Below are positions 23,702 to 32,600 of a stretch of 42,006 nucleotides of DNA, piece by piece. Source of the stretch: Rhodothermaceae bacterium (lineage in GTDB: Bacteria; Bacteroidota; Rhodothermia; Rhodothermales; Rubricoccaceae); the NCBI GenBank assembly GCA_013003465.1, contig JABDIZ010000363.1, positions 1 to 42,006 of the forward strand. Direction: 5' to 3'. The position numbers and the translations under genes were made by a program. The stretch's first letter is position 1; each line of letters starts with the position of its first letter. The notes beneath the pieces were generated by a model. That model worked only from the letters and a program-made list of their open reading frames with translations, was not told the DNA's origin and did no database searches.

Positions 23702-24640
23702 ATGAGAACCCTGACGCTGTGGATGCGCGCTGTGATGTTCGGGGCTGTAGCCAGCCTCGCCGTTCCGGTCGGTGCCCAGGGGACCTTCCAGACGCTCGAT
23801 CCCTTCTATCAGGACGAGTCTGCCCGGCGCGATTTCTATGGCGGCGTAGCCCTCTCCGGCGAGATCGGCTACCGGCAGACGAGCCTGCTCCAACCGGCCT
23901 CCGACGGGGGCACGGCCGGGGCCTTGACCCTCTCCGCGCAGGTGGATTACGCGCTGCTGCCCCAGGTAGACCTGTCGGCCGTCATCGACCTCTCAGGTGG
24001 CGTCGGGCGCGGGCCGGTGGGCCTGAGTTGGATCATCCTCAAGCCCTACTGGCACAACGAGGGCACTGACTACGCCGTGCGCATCGCCGTCGACCCGGCC
24101 AGCGAAGGCAGCTTGGGCTTCCGGCAGACCGATGTGGCCTTCCTCTCGACGAGTGCGCTGTCTCCAACCCTCATGAGCAATTTCGCCATCGGGCTGCGGC
24201 GAGTGAGTGCGGGCTATGATGCCGGTCCCCTGGTTGCGGATGCAGAGGGCGGGACGACGTTCTCCTCGGCGCTGTTTACGGATTCCGAGCGCGTGCGCGT
24301 GATTGGCCGGGAGTTGCATGCGACGTGGGGCTACAACGTGGTGTTCGATCCAGGCGGCAGCCGGATCTCCGTATCGCTCCTTGGCGAAGCGGGCGACTAC
24401 TCGCTCGTTACCACGCGCTCGGATGAGATGGCGGTTGGAGAAGAGGGAGAGACGGAAGAGCGGGTGAGGAGCGGCATCGGCTGGTTGCGGACTGGTCTAG
24501 AGTTCAGTCGCCCGAGCTACCAGCTGGCGCCCTATGCGTCTGTTCCGTTGATAACGTGGGCGAATGTGCGCGGCGAACTGGTTCGTCACGGTCCGCGCCC
24601 CGATCGGGTACGCTTTGGTCTCCGGGTGACGCTGCGTTAG
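23702..24640 (+). CDS. Outer-membrane/exported beta-barrel-like protein, unknown
   Basis: 312 residues with a Sec signal (AVASLAVPVGA-Q). The mature protein is a series of alternating-pattern strands separated by turns (ALTLSAQVDYALLPQVDLSAVIDLSGG, GLSWIILKPYWH, NFAIGLRRVSAG, SISVSLLGEAGDYSLV) and ends in a strand with aromatic/hydrophobic alternation (VRFGLRVTLR). This is what a small outer-membrane barrel looks like. I do not recognise the family. It ends 9 bp before the phosphoesterase gene, so the two are probably co-transcribed. Confidence 0.7.
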   Translation: MRTLTLWMRAVMFGAVASLAVPVGAQGTFQTLDPFYQDESARRDFYGGVALSGEIGYRQTSLLQPASDGGTAGALTLSAQVDYALLPQVDLSAVIDLSGGVGRGPVGLSWIILKPYWHNEGTDYAVRIAVDPASEGSLGFRQTDVAFLSTSALSPTLMSNFAIGLRRVSAGYDAGPLVADAEGGTTFSSALFTDSERVRVIGRELHATWGYNVVFDPGGSRISVSLLGEAGDYSLVTTRSDEMAVGEEGETEERVRSGIGWLRTGLEFSRPSYQLAPYASVPLITWANVRGELVRHGPRPDRVRFGLRVTLR

Positions 24641-24649
24641 CGATCCTGC

Positions 24650-25141
24650 ATGCTCATCGGGGTTATCTCGGATACGCACGGCTATTTCCACCCGGCGGTA
24701 CCGGAAGCCTTTGCAGATGTCGATCTGATCCTGCACGCTGGGGATGTCGGCCCGGTTGACGTGCTTGACCAGCTCGAAGCGCTCGCGCCGGTACGGGGCG
24801 TCTTCGGGAATGTAGACGGACCGCCGGTTCGTGGACACCTGCCGGAGACGGATCGCTTCGAGATCGAAGGCGTCCGATTTCTCATGACGCATATCGGCGG
24901 GCATCCGAAGCGCTGGGGCCGTGGCATCGGACCCGTGCTGCGCACGGAGCGCCCCGATGTGTTCATCTGCGGCCACAGCCACATCCTGCGGATCGAGCGC
25001 GTGCCGAGCTTGCGTGGAATGCTCTACCTCAACCCCGGCGCCGCGGGTCACCAGGGCTTCCATCAGGTCAAGACCTGCGTGCGGTTGCGTGTGGAGGGCG
25101 GGCAAGCCCGTCAGGCCGACGTGGTGCATCTGGACGGTTGA
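24650..25141 (+). CDS. YfcE/MJ0936-type metallophosphoesterase
   Basis: 163 residues containing every motif of the calcineurin-like phosphodiesterase branch: ISDTHGYF (D8, H10), ILHAGDVG (D31), GVFGNVDGP (GN-x-D), LMTHIGG, and ICGHSHILR with the paired His ligands. YLNPGAAGHQG is the usual YfcE/MJ0936 tail. Broad phosphodiesterase activity toward small molecules is expected. Translated from a start 9 bp after the barrel-like gene. Confidence 0.9.
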   Translation: MLIGVISDTHGYFHPAVPEAFADVDLILHAGDVGPVDVLDQLEALAPVRGVFGNVDGPPVRGHLPETDRFEIEGVRFLMTHIGGHPKRWGRGIGPVLRTERPDVFICGHSHILRIERVPSLRGMLYLNPGAAGHQGFHQVKTCVRLRVEGGQARQADVVHLDG

Positions 25142-25171
25142 CCGTTCGCGAGGTGAAGGTTTTTGAGTTCC

Positions 25172-25246
25172 GGGTTACAGGTTTGCGTGCATCGAGCGGG
25201 GTTCGTGTATAACCTGCCCACCTGCAACCCCTCAACCTGCAACCCC
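25172..25246. repeat. CCTGCAACCCC repeats and inverted copy
   Basis: ACCTGCAACCCC occurs at 25220-25231 and 25235-25246 (period 15). An almost complementary GGGTTACAGGTT (25172-25183) lies upstream and can pair with the second copy with one mismatch. The array occupies the 110-bp gap before the GAF-PP2C gene and reaches to within 6 nt of its start. It may be an intergenic repeat family of the genome or a leader hairpin. Confidence 0.5.
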
Positions 25247-25251
25247 GCAGC

Positions 25252-26958
25252 GTGTCTTCCGCCCGATTCGATCTGAAAAGCGTCGTCGAGGCGAGCGAAC
25301 TGCTCAACGCCTCGCTCGACCTCGACTTCGTCCTCGGCAATCTGCTGCTCGTAGCGATGAGCCGCTTGCTGGTAGGGCGCGGCGTGGTCTTGCTGTCTGA
25401 GCGCGAAAGCGCCTCTCGGTTTCGGGTGGCCGCGGCCAAGGGCGGGGCGGCGATGTCGCCCGGCGATGTCGCGACGCTTCTCGTGCCGACCGATGTAGTC
25501 GAAGGCGATGCCGTGCCTGCGGCGCTGCGGGAGCAAGGGCTGACGTTGCTGCTCCCAGTCCGTCACCAGCAGCGCGTCGTCGGCCTCGTGGCGCTGGGCA
25601 CCAAGGCGACCGGCGAGCCGTTCGAGCCGGGGGAAGTGGCCTTCGCCCGCTCCCTCGTGGGCATCTCGGCCGCAGCAATCCACAACGCGCAGGTGGCCGG
25701 GCAACTGCAGCAGGTCAACCTCGACCTGGCCGCCCGCGTGCAGGAACTCGACACGCTGCTCGAACTCGCACAGGCCTTCAGCACCGCCCTCGACCGCGAA
25801 GGCGCCCTCAAGCTGCTCGGCTTCACGCTCATGGGCCAGTTCCTCGCCGAGCGCCACGCCGTGCTGCTCTGCGAGGACGACGAGACCCTGATCGTCGCGG
25901 CATCGCGTGGGCTGGAGACCGAGATGGACGAGGCCGCGATGGAACTCCTCAACGTGATGGAGGCGCCGTGCCAACTGGTCGATCCCGAGGAGCCCCTCCC
26001 CGACGGGGTCGCCGACCTGCTCCGCTCGCTGGGCTTCGTCCTCGCGCTTCCCCTGCGCACCCTCAACGCCCCACGCGGGCTGTTGCTGCTCGGCCCGCGC
26101 ATCACCGGCCGCCCGTATGCCCCATCCGACCTATCCTTTCTGAGTGCCTTGGGCGCGCTTGCCCTCACCGCGATCGAGAGTGCCGCCCTGGTGGAGGCGC
26201 GCATCGAAAAGGAGCGGTTGGAGGAAGAACTCCGGCTGGCGCGCTCCATTCAGGAACGCCTGCTGCCGCGTGAACTGCCCCGCGTTCCAGGACTGGAGGT
26301 GGAGACCCTCGCGCTGGCCAGTCGGCACGTGGCGGGGGACTATTTCGACGTATTGGAGCTGGACGACACGCACCTGCTCGTGGCCATCGCCGACGTGTCT
26401 GGGAAGGGCGCCCCGGCGGCCTTGCTGATGGCGAATCTGCAAGCGGCCCTGCATCTGCTTCGCCAGAGCCTCGACCCCGTCGCTCCCGACCTCGCGAGCG
26501 CCACCCAGCGCCTCAACCGCGTTGTGTGCGAGAACACGGATCCGGCTTCGTTCATCACGTTTTTTTGGGGCGTGCTCGACCGGCAGCGCTTTCGGTATGT
26601 CAACGCCGGGCACAACCCGCCGCGTCTCGTTCGGGCCCGCGGCGCCGTCACTCAGCTCGATCTGGGGGGCCTGCTCCTGGGGGTCCTCCCCGATGTGGCG
26701 TATGACACGGGGGAGGTAGCGCTCGCCCCCGGCGATGCGCTTGTGCTCTACACCGATGGCGTCTCAGAGGCACGCAACCCGGACGAAGAAGAGTACGGCG
26801 AGGATCGACTAGATGCCCTCCTCGCGCGCCATCGGCAACACACGGCACCGGAGCTGCTCACGGTTCTCCGCGCCGACGTGAACGCCTTCGCCGATGGGGT
26901 CCCGCTCGTAGACGACGTGACCGTGTTGATCGCGAAGGTGGGAGACGCGCTCGGTTAG
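25252..26958 (+). CDS. GAF-GAF-PP2C (RsbU/SpoIIE-type) serine phosphatase
   Basis: 568 residues from a GTG start. Two GAF sensor domains (about 10-155 and 160-315) each follow the SLDLDxxL...LL pattern. A signalling helix (ARIEKERLEEELRLARSIQERLLP) leads to a SpoIIE/PP2C phosphatase domain (about 325-565) with metal-binding Asp in GDYFD (D363), IADVSGKGAPAALLM (D381), YTDGVSEARN, and VDDVTVLIAK near 553. Such proteins dephosphorylate anti-anti-sigma factors in partner-switching. No RsbV/RsbW gene is adjacent, so the target is elsewhere. Its TAG stop shares TTAG (26955-26958) with the convergent gene's stop. Confidence 0.88.
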   Translation: MSSARFDLKSVVEASELLNASLDLDFVLGNLLLVAMSRLLVGRGVVLLSERESASRFRVAAAKGGAAMSPGDVATLLVPTDVVEGDAVPAALREQGLTLLLPVRHQQRVVGLVALGTKATGEPFEPGEVAFARSLVGISAAAIHNAQVAGQLQQVNLDLAARVQELDTLLELAQAFSTALDREGALKLLGFTLMGQFLAERHAVLLCEDDETLIVAASRGLETEMDEAAMELLNVMEAPCQLVDPEEPLPDGVADLLRSLGFVLALPLRTLNAPRGLLLLGPRITGRPYAPSDLSFLSALGALALTAIESAALVEARIEKERLEEELRLARSIQERLLPRELPRVPGLEVETLALASRHVAGDYFDVLELDDTHLLVAIADVSGKGAPAALLMANLQAALHLLRQSLDPVAPDLASATQRLNRVVCENTDPASFITFFWGVLDRQRFRYVNAGHNPPRLVRARGAVTQLDLGGLLLGVLPDVAYDTGEVALAPGDALVLYTDGVSEARNPDEEEYGEDRLDALLARHRQHTAPELLTVLRADVNAFADGVPLVDDVTVLIAKVGDALG

Positions 26959-28559
26959 CGGAGCCGCGCCAACCGTTGCGTGGTCGACCCCGAGGAGCCG
27001 CTCACGCGCGCGACGTAGATGCCGCTCGGCCAGGCCTGTGCATCGAGTGTGAACGTGTGCCGACCGGCGTTCAGGAGGCCGTCGTGTACCTGCGCCACGC
27101 GGCGCCCGATGAGGTCGAATACGTCGACAGAGAGCGGTTGTGCTTCCGCGAGGGTAACGGTTAGCCGCGTCTGTGCACGGAAAGGATTGGGCGAAGCCGT
27201 ACTCACCGTGAAGGCCACGGGCTGTTCGTCTTCGAGGGAAGGCGTCACGAGCGGGGTTATCCAGACCGCGAAGATGCGGTCACTGGCCCACGTGTTGCCG
27301 CCCAACAAGCCTGCGTTGGGCATATCTGACTCGATGCCGCCGTGGATGTGTCCGACGAGCGTGCGTCCGCTCAACTCGCGCAGCATGACGACGCCGTTGT
27401 CATACGTCGGCACGGCGGGGTTGGGGAAGTAGGCGGCGTTGGTGCCGAGCAAGCCCGGCATGCGTACGTTGTCCAGCACAAACTCTGCGAGGGTGCCATC
27501 GCTGCTGCGTGCGAGTACGCTCACGTCGTCGATGAACGGAACGAAGATGTCTTCGGCTACATGGCTCGAATCGGTGCCGGGGTATTCCACGAAGAACTGG
27601 CCCATCCCCCCGAAGAAGACCGTCTGCATGGCTTCGGTATCGGCGTCGTAGAGTGACAGGAGCGGAGCCGTGTAGTGACCGAACTGAGCCTCGAAGGCCT
27701 CGGCTGTCAAGCCCCCGTCATCTACATAAATCGGGGTTCGATAAGGCCGCGTTGCGGCGTTGAAGACGCCGCCGTAGAGCGCGAAGGCCTCGCGTCCATC
27801 CGGGTAGACGACCGGCCCCACGTTGCCATCGCGGCGGTGCAGATTTTCAGCATCGCTTAGCTCGGTGAAGTCAGAGAGCGTGAGCGCCATTTCGTCGTCC
27901 GTGAGGGTGAAGCTGCGGATGGCCTCGGTGTAGGCCTGGGACGCCCCGCCGAGGTAGCGTCCATCGAAACGATGGCCCCCGACAAGGTGATAGCGCCCGT
28001 TGTGCTCAATGAGGTGTCCGCCGGTTACGGCCAGTTGGGAATCGCTCGTCTGACGGAGGTGCGGGTTGAGGTCGGTTCCGTTCTGAACCGCCGCGATCAG
28101 GTCCGGCAGGTCAAAGGCGGTCAGCGTATCGAAGGTGATCTGTTCTCCGGCTGCCGTGCTGGTGCCATAGCCTCCGATGACATAGAGGACTGTGCCTGCC
28201 TGGTGAAACTGAGAGTTGGTCGAGCGGAGTGGGTCGGCGAGGCTGTCAGCGAGGCCATCCAGCGAGGCTGTCCAGCGCTGATCGTTCATCGGATCGTAGA
28301 CGACGACGGCTCCGTTGGCGAACTCGTCGGGAAAGGCGTCCGAGTTGACACCGAGGTCGTGCAGGCCGTTGGTGCGGCCCGTCACGAAGACCCAGAGCCC
28401 ATTGTGCTGCCCCACAGCCGAGGAGTGCAGTGCAGGAGCATTCAGGACGGAGATCTCTTCCAGCTCCACAGTGAAGTAGGGGGTGGCGTCTTGGGCGTGG
28501 CCGGAGGCCATCCCGAGGCCGAGCAGCAGAATGAGGCAGAGGAAGTAGAGCGTACGCAT
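26955..28559 (-). CDS. Secreted propeller-like protein with T9SS type A sorting domain
   Basis: 534 residues with a signal peptide (LILLLGLGMASGHA-Q). The body has repeated strand blocks (AVGQHNGLWVFVTGRTNGLHDLG, YVIGGYGTST, YHLVGGHRFDGRYLGGASQAY, ALYGGVFNAATRPYRTPIYV) suggesting a Kelch-like propeller. The C-terminal 75 residues are a type IX sorting domain (SPNPFRAQTRLTVTLAEAQPLSVDVFDLIGRRVAQVHDG...GIYVARVSG). The ATG at 28559 is chosen because it gives the signal peptide; an upstream extension is Arg/Pro-rich and overlaps the divergent promoter region. Exported through the outer membrane; ligand unknown. Confidence 0.82.
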   Translation of the reverse strand: MRTLYFLCLILLLGLGMASGHAQDATPYFTVELEEISVLNAPALHSSAVGQHNGLWVFVTGRTNGLHDLGVNSDAFPDEFANGAVVVYDPMNDQRWTASLDGLADSLADPLRSTNSQFHQAGTVLYVIGGYGTSTAAGEQITFDTLTAFDLPDLIAAVQNGTDLNPHLRQTSDSQLAVTGGHLIEHNGRYHLVGGHRFDGRYLGGASQAYTEAIRSFTLTDDEMALTLSDFTELSDAENLHRRDGNVGPVVYPDGREAFALYGGVFNAATRPYRTPIYVDDGGLTAEAFEAQFGHYTAPLLSLYDADTEAMQTVFFGGMGQFFVEYPGTDSSHVAEDIFVPFIDDVSVLARSSDGTLAEFVLDNVRMPGLLGTNAAYFPNPAVPTYDNGVVMLRELSGRTLVGHIHGGIESDMPNAGLLGGNTWASDRIFAVWITPLVTPSLEDEQPVAFTVSTASPNPFRAQTRLTVTLAEAQPLSVDVFDLIGRRVAQVHDGLLNAGRHTFTLDAQAWPSGIYVARVSGSSGSTTQRLARLR

Positions 28560-28614
28560 GACAGAGGTAGAGCAAATCCAATCACAAACCGAAAGGCCGG
28601 GATTGTTACGGGCG

Positions 28615-28623
28615 AGAAAGGTA
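28615..28623 (-). promoter_or_regulatory. Possible -7 box TACCTTTCT
   Basis: TACCTTTCT on the minus strand lies 55 nt before the ATG at 28559 and resembles the Bacteroidota TAnnTTTG element; weaker than the other boxes because of the distance. The 209-bp divergent region otherwise shows no structure I recognise. Confidence 0.3.
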
Positions 28624-28768
28624 GACAAAGTGGGTCTTGGGGACGCAAAGAAAACAGAAAGATGCGCCCGTTGGTGCGCTCCATTCAACGCATCAGCGAG
28701 CGGGCGAGGTGTCCTCATCCTGCGCTTCCGCTTGCCCGGCAAGGTTGTGTGCCCGACCTTTCCGGGTC

Positions 28769-29638
28769 ATGAAGCGTCTTGCCTTCCTGCTCACGCTGCT
28801 CAGCGTGTTCGCGTCTGCCTGCACATCCGATGAGGCACCGTCGTCGCCCCCGGCGCTGCCTATCGACACGACTGCTGGGGTCACCTATCCGGTACCGTAC
28901 CGCTTCAATGCGCCGGACACAGCATTCGCTTTCCCTGGCTCGCTCCGTGAGATCTCGGGCCTGACGGCGCTTGGTGAAGGCCATCTAGGAGCCATCCAAG
29001 ACGAGGAGGGCATCCTCTTCACCCTAGATCGGCAGACAGGCCGGGTGCAGGGCGAGCGGCGCTTTGCCGAGGACGGTGACTACGAAGGCATCGAGCAGGT
29101 TGGCGAAGCCGTCTGGGTGCTCAAGAGCAACGGGGCTCTCTATGAAGTAAACGATTCGACCAGCGCCCGTTCGCCTAGCGAGGCCGTCAATACGGCGCTC
29201 CACGATGGCTGTGACGCAGAGGGACTCGCCTATGAAGCGGCTCGCAACCGCCTCCTGATCGCGTGCAAAGAGCGACCTGGGCGACGCCTCGGCAATGTGC
29301 GGGCGATCTACTCCTTCGATCTGGACACGCGCAGCCTTGACGAGGAACCGGCATTCTTGTTAAACCGGGGAGCGCTCAATTCTGAAGGACAACCGTTCAA
29401 GCCCGCCGCGCTCAGCATCCACCCCCGCACCGGTCAGATTTTCATCATCTCGTCCGTCCGGAAGGCGCTTGCCGTTCTAGACCCTGATGGGGCTCTGGTG
29501 ACCGTGGTGGATTTGCCGGACCGGCTCTTCGTGCAGCCCGAGGGCCTCACCTTTTTCCCGGACGGGACGCTGTTCATCGCCAATGAAAGTCGGCGTGGCG
29601 CAGCTACCTTACTCCGTTTCAACGAACAGACGCCCTGA
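28769..29638 (+). CDS. SdiA-regulated-type lipoprotein
   Basis: 289 residues with a lipoprotein signal (FLLTLLSVFASAC, C18). The body is a propeller-like set of strands characteristic of the SdiA-regulated domain family (LREISGLTALGEGHLGAIQDEEGILFTLDRQTG, YEGIEQVGEAVWVLKSNGALYEV, CDAEGLAYEAARNRLLIACKE, KPAALSIHPRTGQIFIISS, QPEGLTFFPDGTLFIANE). These proteins are thought to bind metal or small molecules at the envelope; the true function is unknown. The ATG at 28769 gives the lipobox. Its TGA overlaps the next ATG by one base (TGATG), so it heads the four-gene unit to 34820. Confidence 0.82.
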   Translation: MKRLAFLLTLLSVFASACTSDEAPSSPPALPIDTTAGVTYPVPYRFNAPDTAFAFPGSLREISGLTALGEGHLGAIQDEEGILFTLDRQTGRVQGERRFAEDGDYEGIEQVGEAVWVLKSNGALYEVNDSTSARSPSEAVNTALHDGCDAEGLAYEAARNRLLIACKERPGRRLGNVRAIYSFDLDTRSLDEEPAFLLNRGALNSEGQPFKPAALSIHPRTGQIFIISSVRKALAVLDPDGALVTVVDLPDRLFVQPEGLTFFPDGTLFIANESRRGAATLLRFNEQTP

Positions 29639-32600
29639 TGCGCCGGATGCTCCGCCACTCTCCTGCTGCCTTCCTCCTCGTGTGCCTCTTCCTCGTGGGG
29701 TGTGCCGCTACGCGCACCTATGTGGCGGGTGACTACCAGAACTGGGATGCCGCTCCCGCGCCCTCGGAGATCAGCGTCGCCTACGAAGTCTTCCTGTTAG
29801 GCAACACCGGCTACGGTACGCCGGACGCCCCCGCGTTGGTCTACCAGGCCCTCTCGCGCGAACTGGCGCGTGCAGGCGAAGCGAGTGCCGTCGTGTTCCT
29901 CGGCGACCTCGTGTCCGAGGGCATGCCGGACTCGTCCTCAGTAGGGCGCGCGGATGCCGAGCAACGTCTAGAGCGGCTGGCACAAGCCGTGCAGGCCTAC
30001 GACGGTCGCGTCTTTGCCGTCCCGGGCGATCGCGATTGGGAATTGGGTGAGGAAGGGGTCGAGCGGCTGGAAGACGCGCTGGAAGACCGCCTGGGCCGCG
30101 GCGATGTGATGGCACCCGGCGATGCGCGCCCGGGTCCGGTCGTCCTCGAACTGACCGACGACCTAGTGCTCGTGCTCATCGATACCGCGTGGTGGCTCAC
30201 CAGCGATCCCCGCCCTGATGGCGACGCAGGCAAGTTCGACGACGACGAAGGGGACTACGAGGTCGAGAACCCCTTCGAGATGGTGCTCGCGCTCGAAGAC
30301 GCCCTCCGGGAGTACGACGACGAGAACGTGCTGGTCGTCGGGCATCATCCCCTCGAAACCAACGGCGCATACGGAGGCTACTCGACCTTCACGCAGCACC
30401 TGCTGCCGCCCGTGATCGGCTCCATCAGGCCGCTCTTCCGTCAGTTCGTCGGGACGCGTCAGGACCTCGCCAACGCGCGCTACCGCGATCTCCGCAGCGC
30501 GCTGGACGAGATCTTCTTGGCCTACGACGGCGTGGTGTATGCTGCCGCGCACGACCTGAGTCTTCAGGTCTTTCCCATCGAGCAATCCATTCGGCGGACG
30601 CAGCACTACCTCGTCAGCGGCTCGGCCGCCGATGCGGACCCGGTTGCCTCTGGGCGCGGGGCAGCCTTCGCCGCCTCCGAGCGGGGCTTCATGCGCCTCC
30701 GTTACATGGACGACGCCTCCATCTGGCTCGATGTGATGCAGGTCCAAGAGACCGGCGAGAGCACCGTCGTCTTCCGGCAGCAGCTCCGCGAAACCCCGCG
30801 CGAAGAGGTGCCGGACGAGATTCCCGATGTGGACCCCGCCGCGCTGCCCAACTACGCCGACTCGACCGTCGTGCAGGCCATCAACCCCGATTATGCTGCG
30901 GGCGGGCTCCGGCAGTTTTTCGTCGGCAGTGGCTACCGCGACGCGTGGTCTACGCCGGTCGAATTTCCGGTGCTGGATCTCTCGATGAACGGTGGGCTCA
31001 CGCCGGTCAAGCGCGGCGGTGGAATGCAGACGGTTTCGCTCCGGCTCGCCGATGCAGAGGGGCGCGAGTACGCGCTGCGGCAGTTGCAGAAGATCCCGGG
31101 GCGGACGCTGCCCGAGGTGCTTCGCCGTACCATCATCGCCGACATCATTCAGGAACTGACGAGCGCGACGATCCCGTGGGGTGCGACCGCCGTGGCCGAG
31201 TTGGCTGAAGCTGTGGGCGTCTATCACACCAACCCGCGCCTCGTCTTCGTCCCGGACGACCCGCGCCTGGGCGCCTACCGCGAGACGTTCGCCAACTCGC
31301 TCGCCCTCTTCGAGATGCGCCCCGATGACGACATGTCGGACTTCCCCAACTTCGGGGCCTCCGAGAATGTGGTGTCGTCGCCGTCCATGCTCGAGGACGT
31401 GGAGGGCGACAACGACCACCTCGTGGACCAGCGCTTCTTCGTCAAGAGTCGCCTCTTCGACATGCTGCTGAGCGACTGGGACCGGCACCCGGATCAGTGG
31501 CGCTGGGCTTCGTACGAACCGTTCGAACTGGACCCCTCGCTCGAAGGCGATGCCCGCACCGACGGCAAGATCTACCGGCCGATCCCGCGCGATCGGGACT
31601 TCGCCTTCTACCGGCTCAATGGTCTCATTCCGAGCATTGCCCAGACCGTGGAACCCAAGCTCCAGACCTTTACCGGGGGCTACGGCAACTTGCGCGGCTT
31701 GACCACGAGCGGCATTCCGCTCGACCGCCGCTTCGCCAACCAGATGCTGGAGGAAGATTGGGTGGCCGAGGCGGAGGCCATCCGCGCGAGCCTCACCGAT
31801 GAGGCCATCGAGGCGGCATTCCGCACCTGGCCCGATGCCGTCTACGATGCCTACGGGGCCATGATGGTCGAGACGCTCAAGGAGCGGCGCGACGAACTGC
31901 CGGAGGTTGCAGAAGACGTGTACCACATTCAGGCGGAGATTGTGGATGTGATCGGCTCCAACAAGCGCGAGCGCTTCGAAGTGACGCGTTACGAAGGTGG
32001 CTTCACCGAGGTGACCGTGTACGACTCGAACCGCGACGCCGAGCGGCAGCGCGTGCTCTACCAGCGCCGCTTCGATCCGCGCGAAACCCACGAAATCCGG
32101 CTCTACGGCCTCGGCGCAGGCGACTTCTTCTTCATCGAAGGCGACAACGACGGGGCGATCCGTGTGCGCGTCATCGGCGGGGCGGGCGAGGACACGTTCA
32201 CCAACAACACGGCCGGCGGCGCCCTCATCTTCTACGACACGGAGAACGGCAACACCATCACCGAGCGCGGGCGGGCCTCGCTGTCTCTCAACGATGCGCC
32301 GCGCAACAACCGCTACGATCCGCTGGACTTCAAGCATCCGCGCGGGGCCTTCTATCCCGTGCTGGGATACAACAGCACCGACGGCGCCGTGCTCGGGCTG
32401 GGCCGCAGCGCCATGCGGCCCGGCTTCCGGCGCCACCCCTGGGCTTCGACGCATTACCTCGAAGGCGCTGTCGCTACCTCCACCGGCGGACTCCGCGGCT
32501 CCTACCGGGGCCACTTTTTCGATGTGCTGGGGCCCGACTGGGATGTGACCCTCGACGCAGCCGCCTCGACGCCGCGTTACGTCCGCAACTTCTATGGGTT

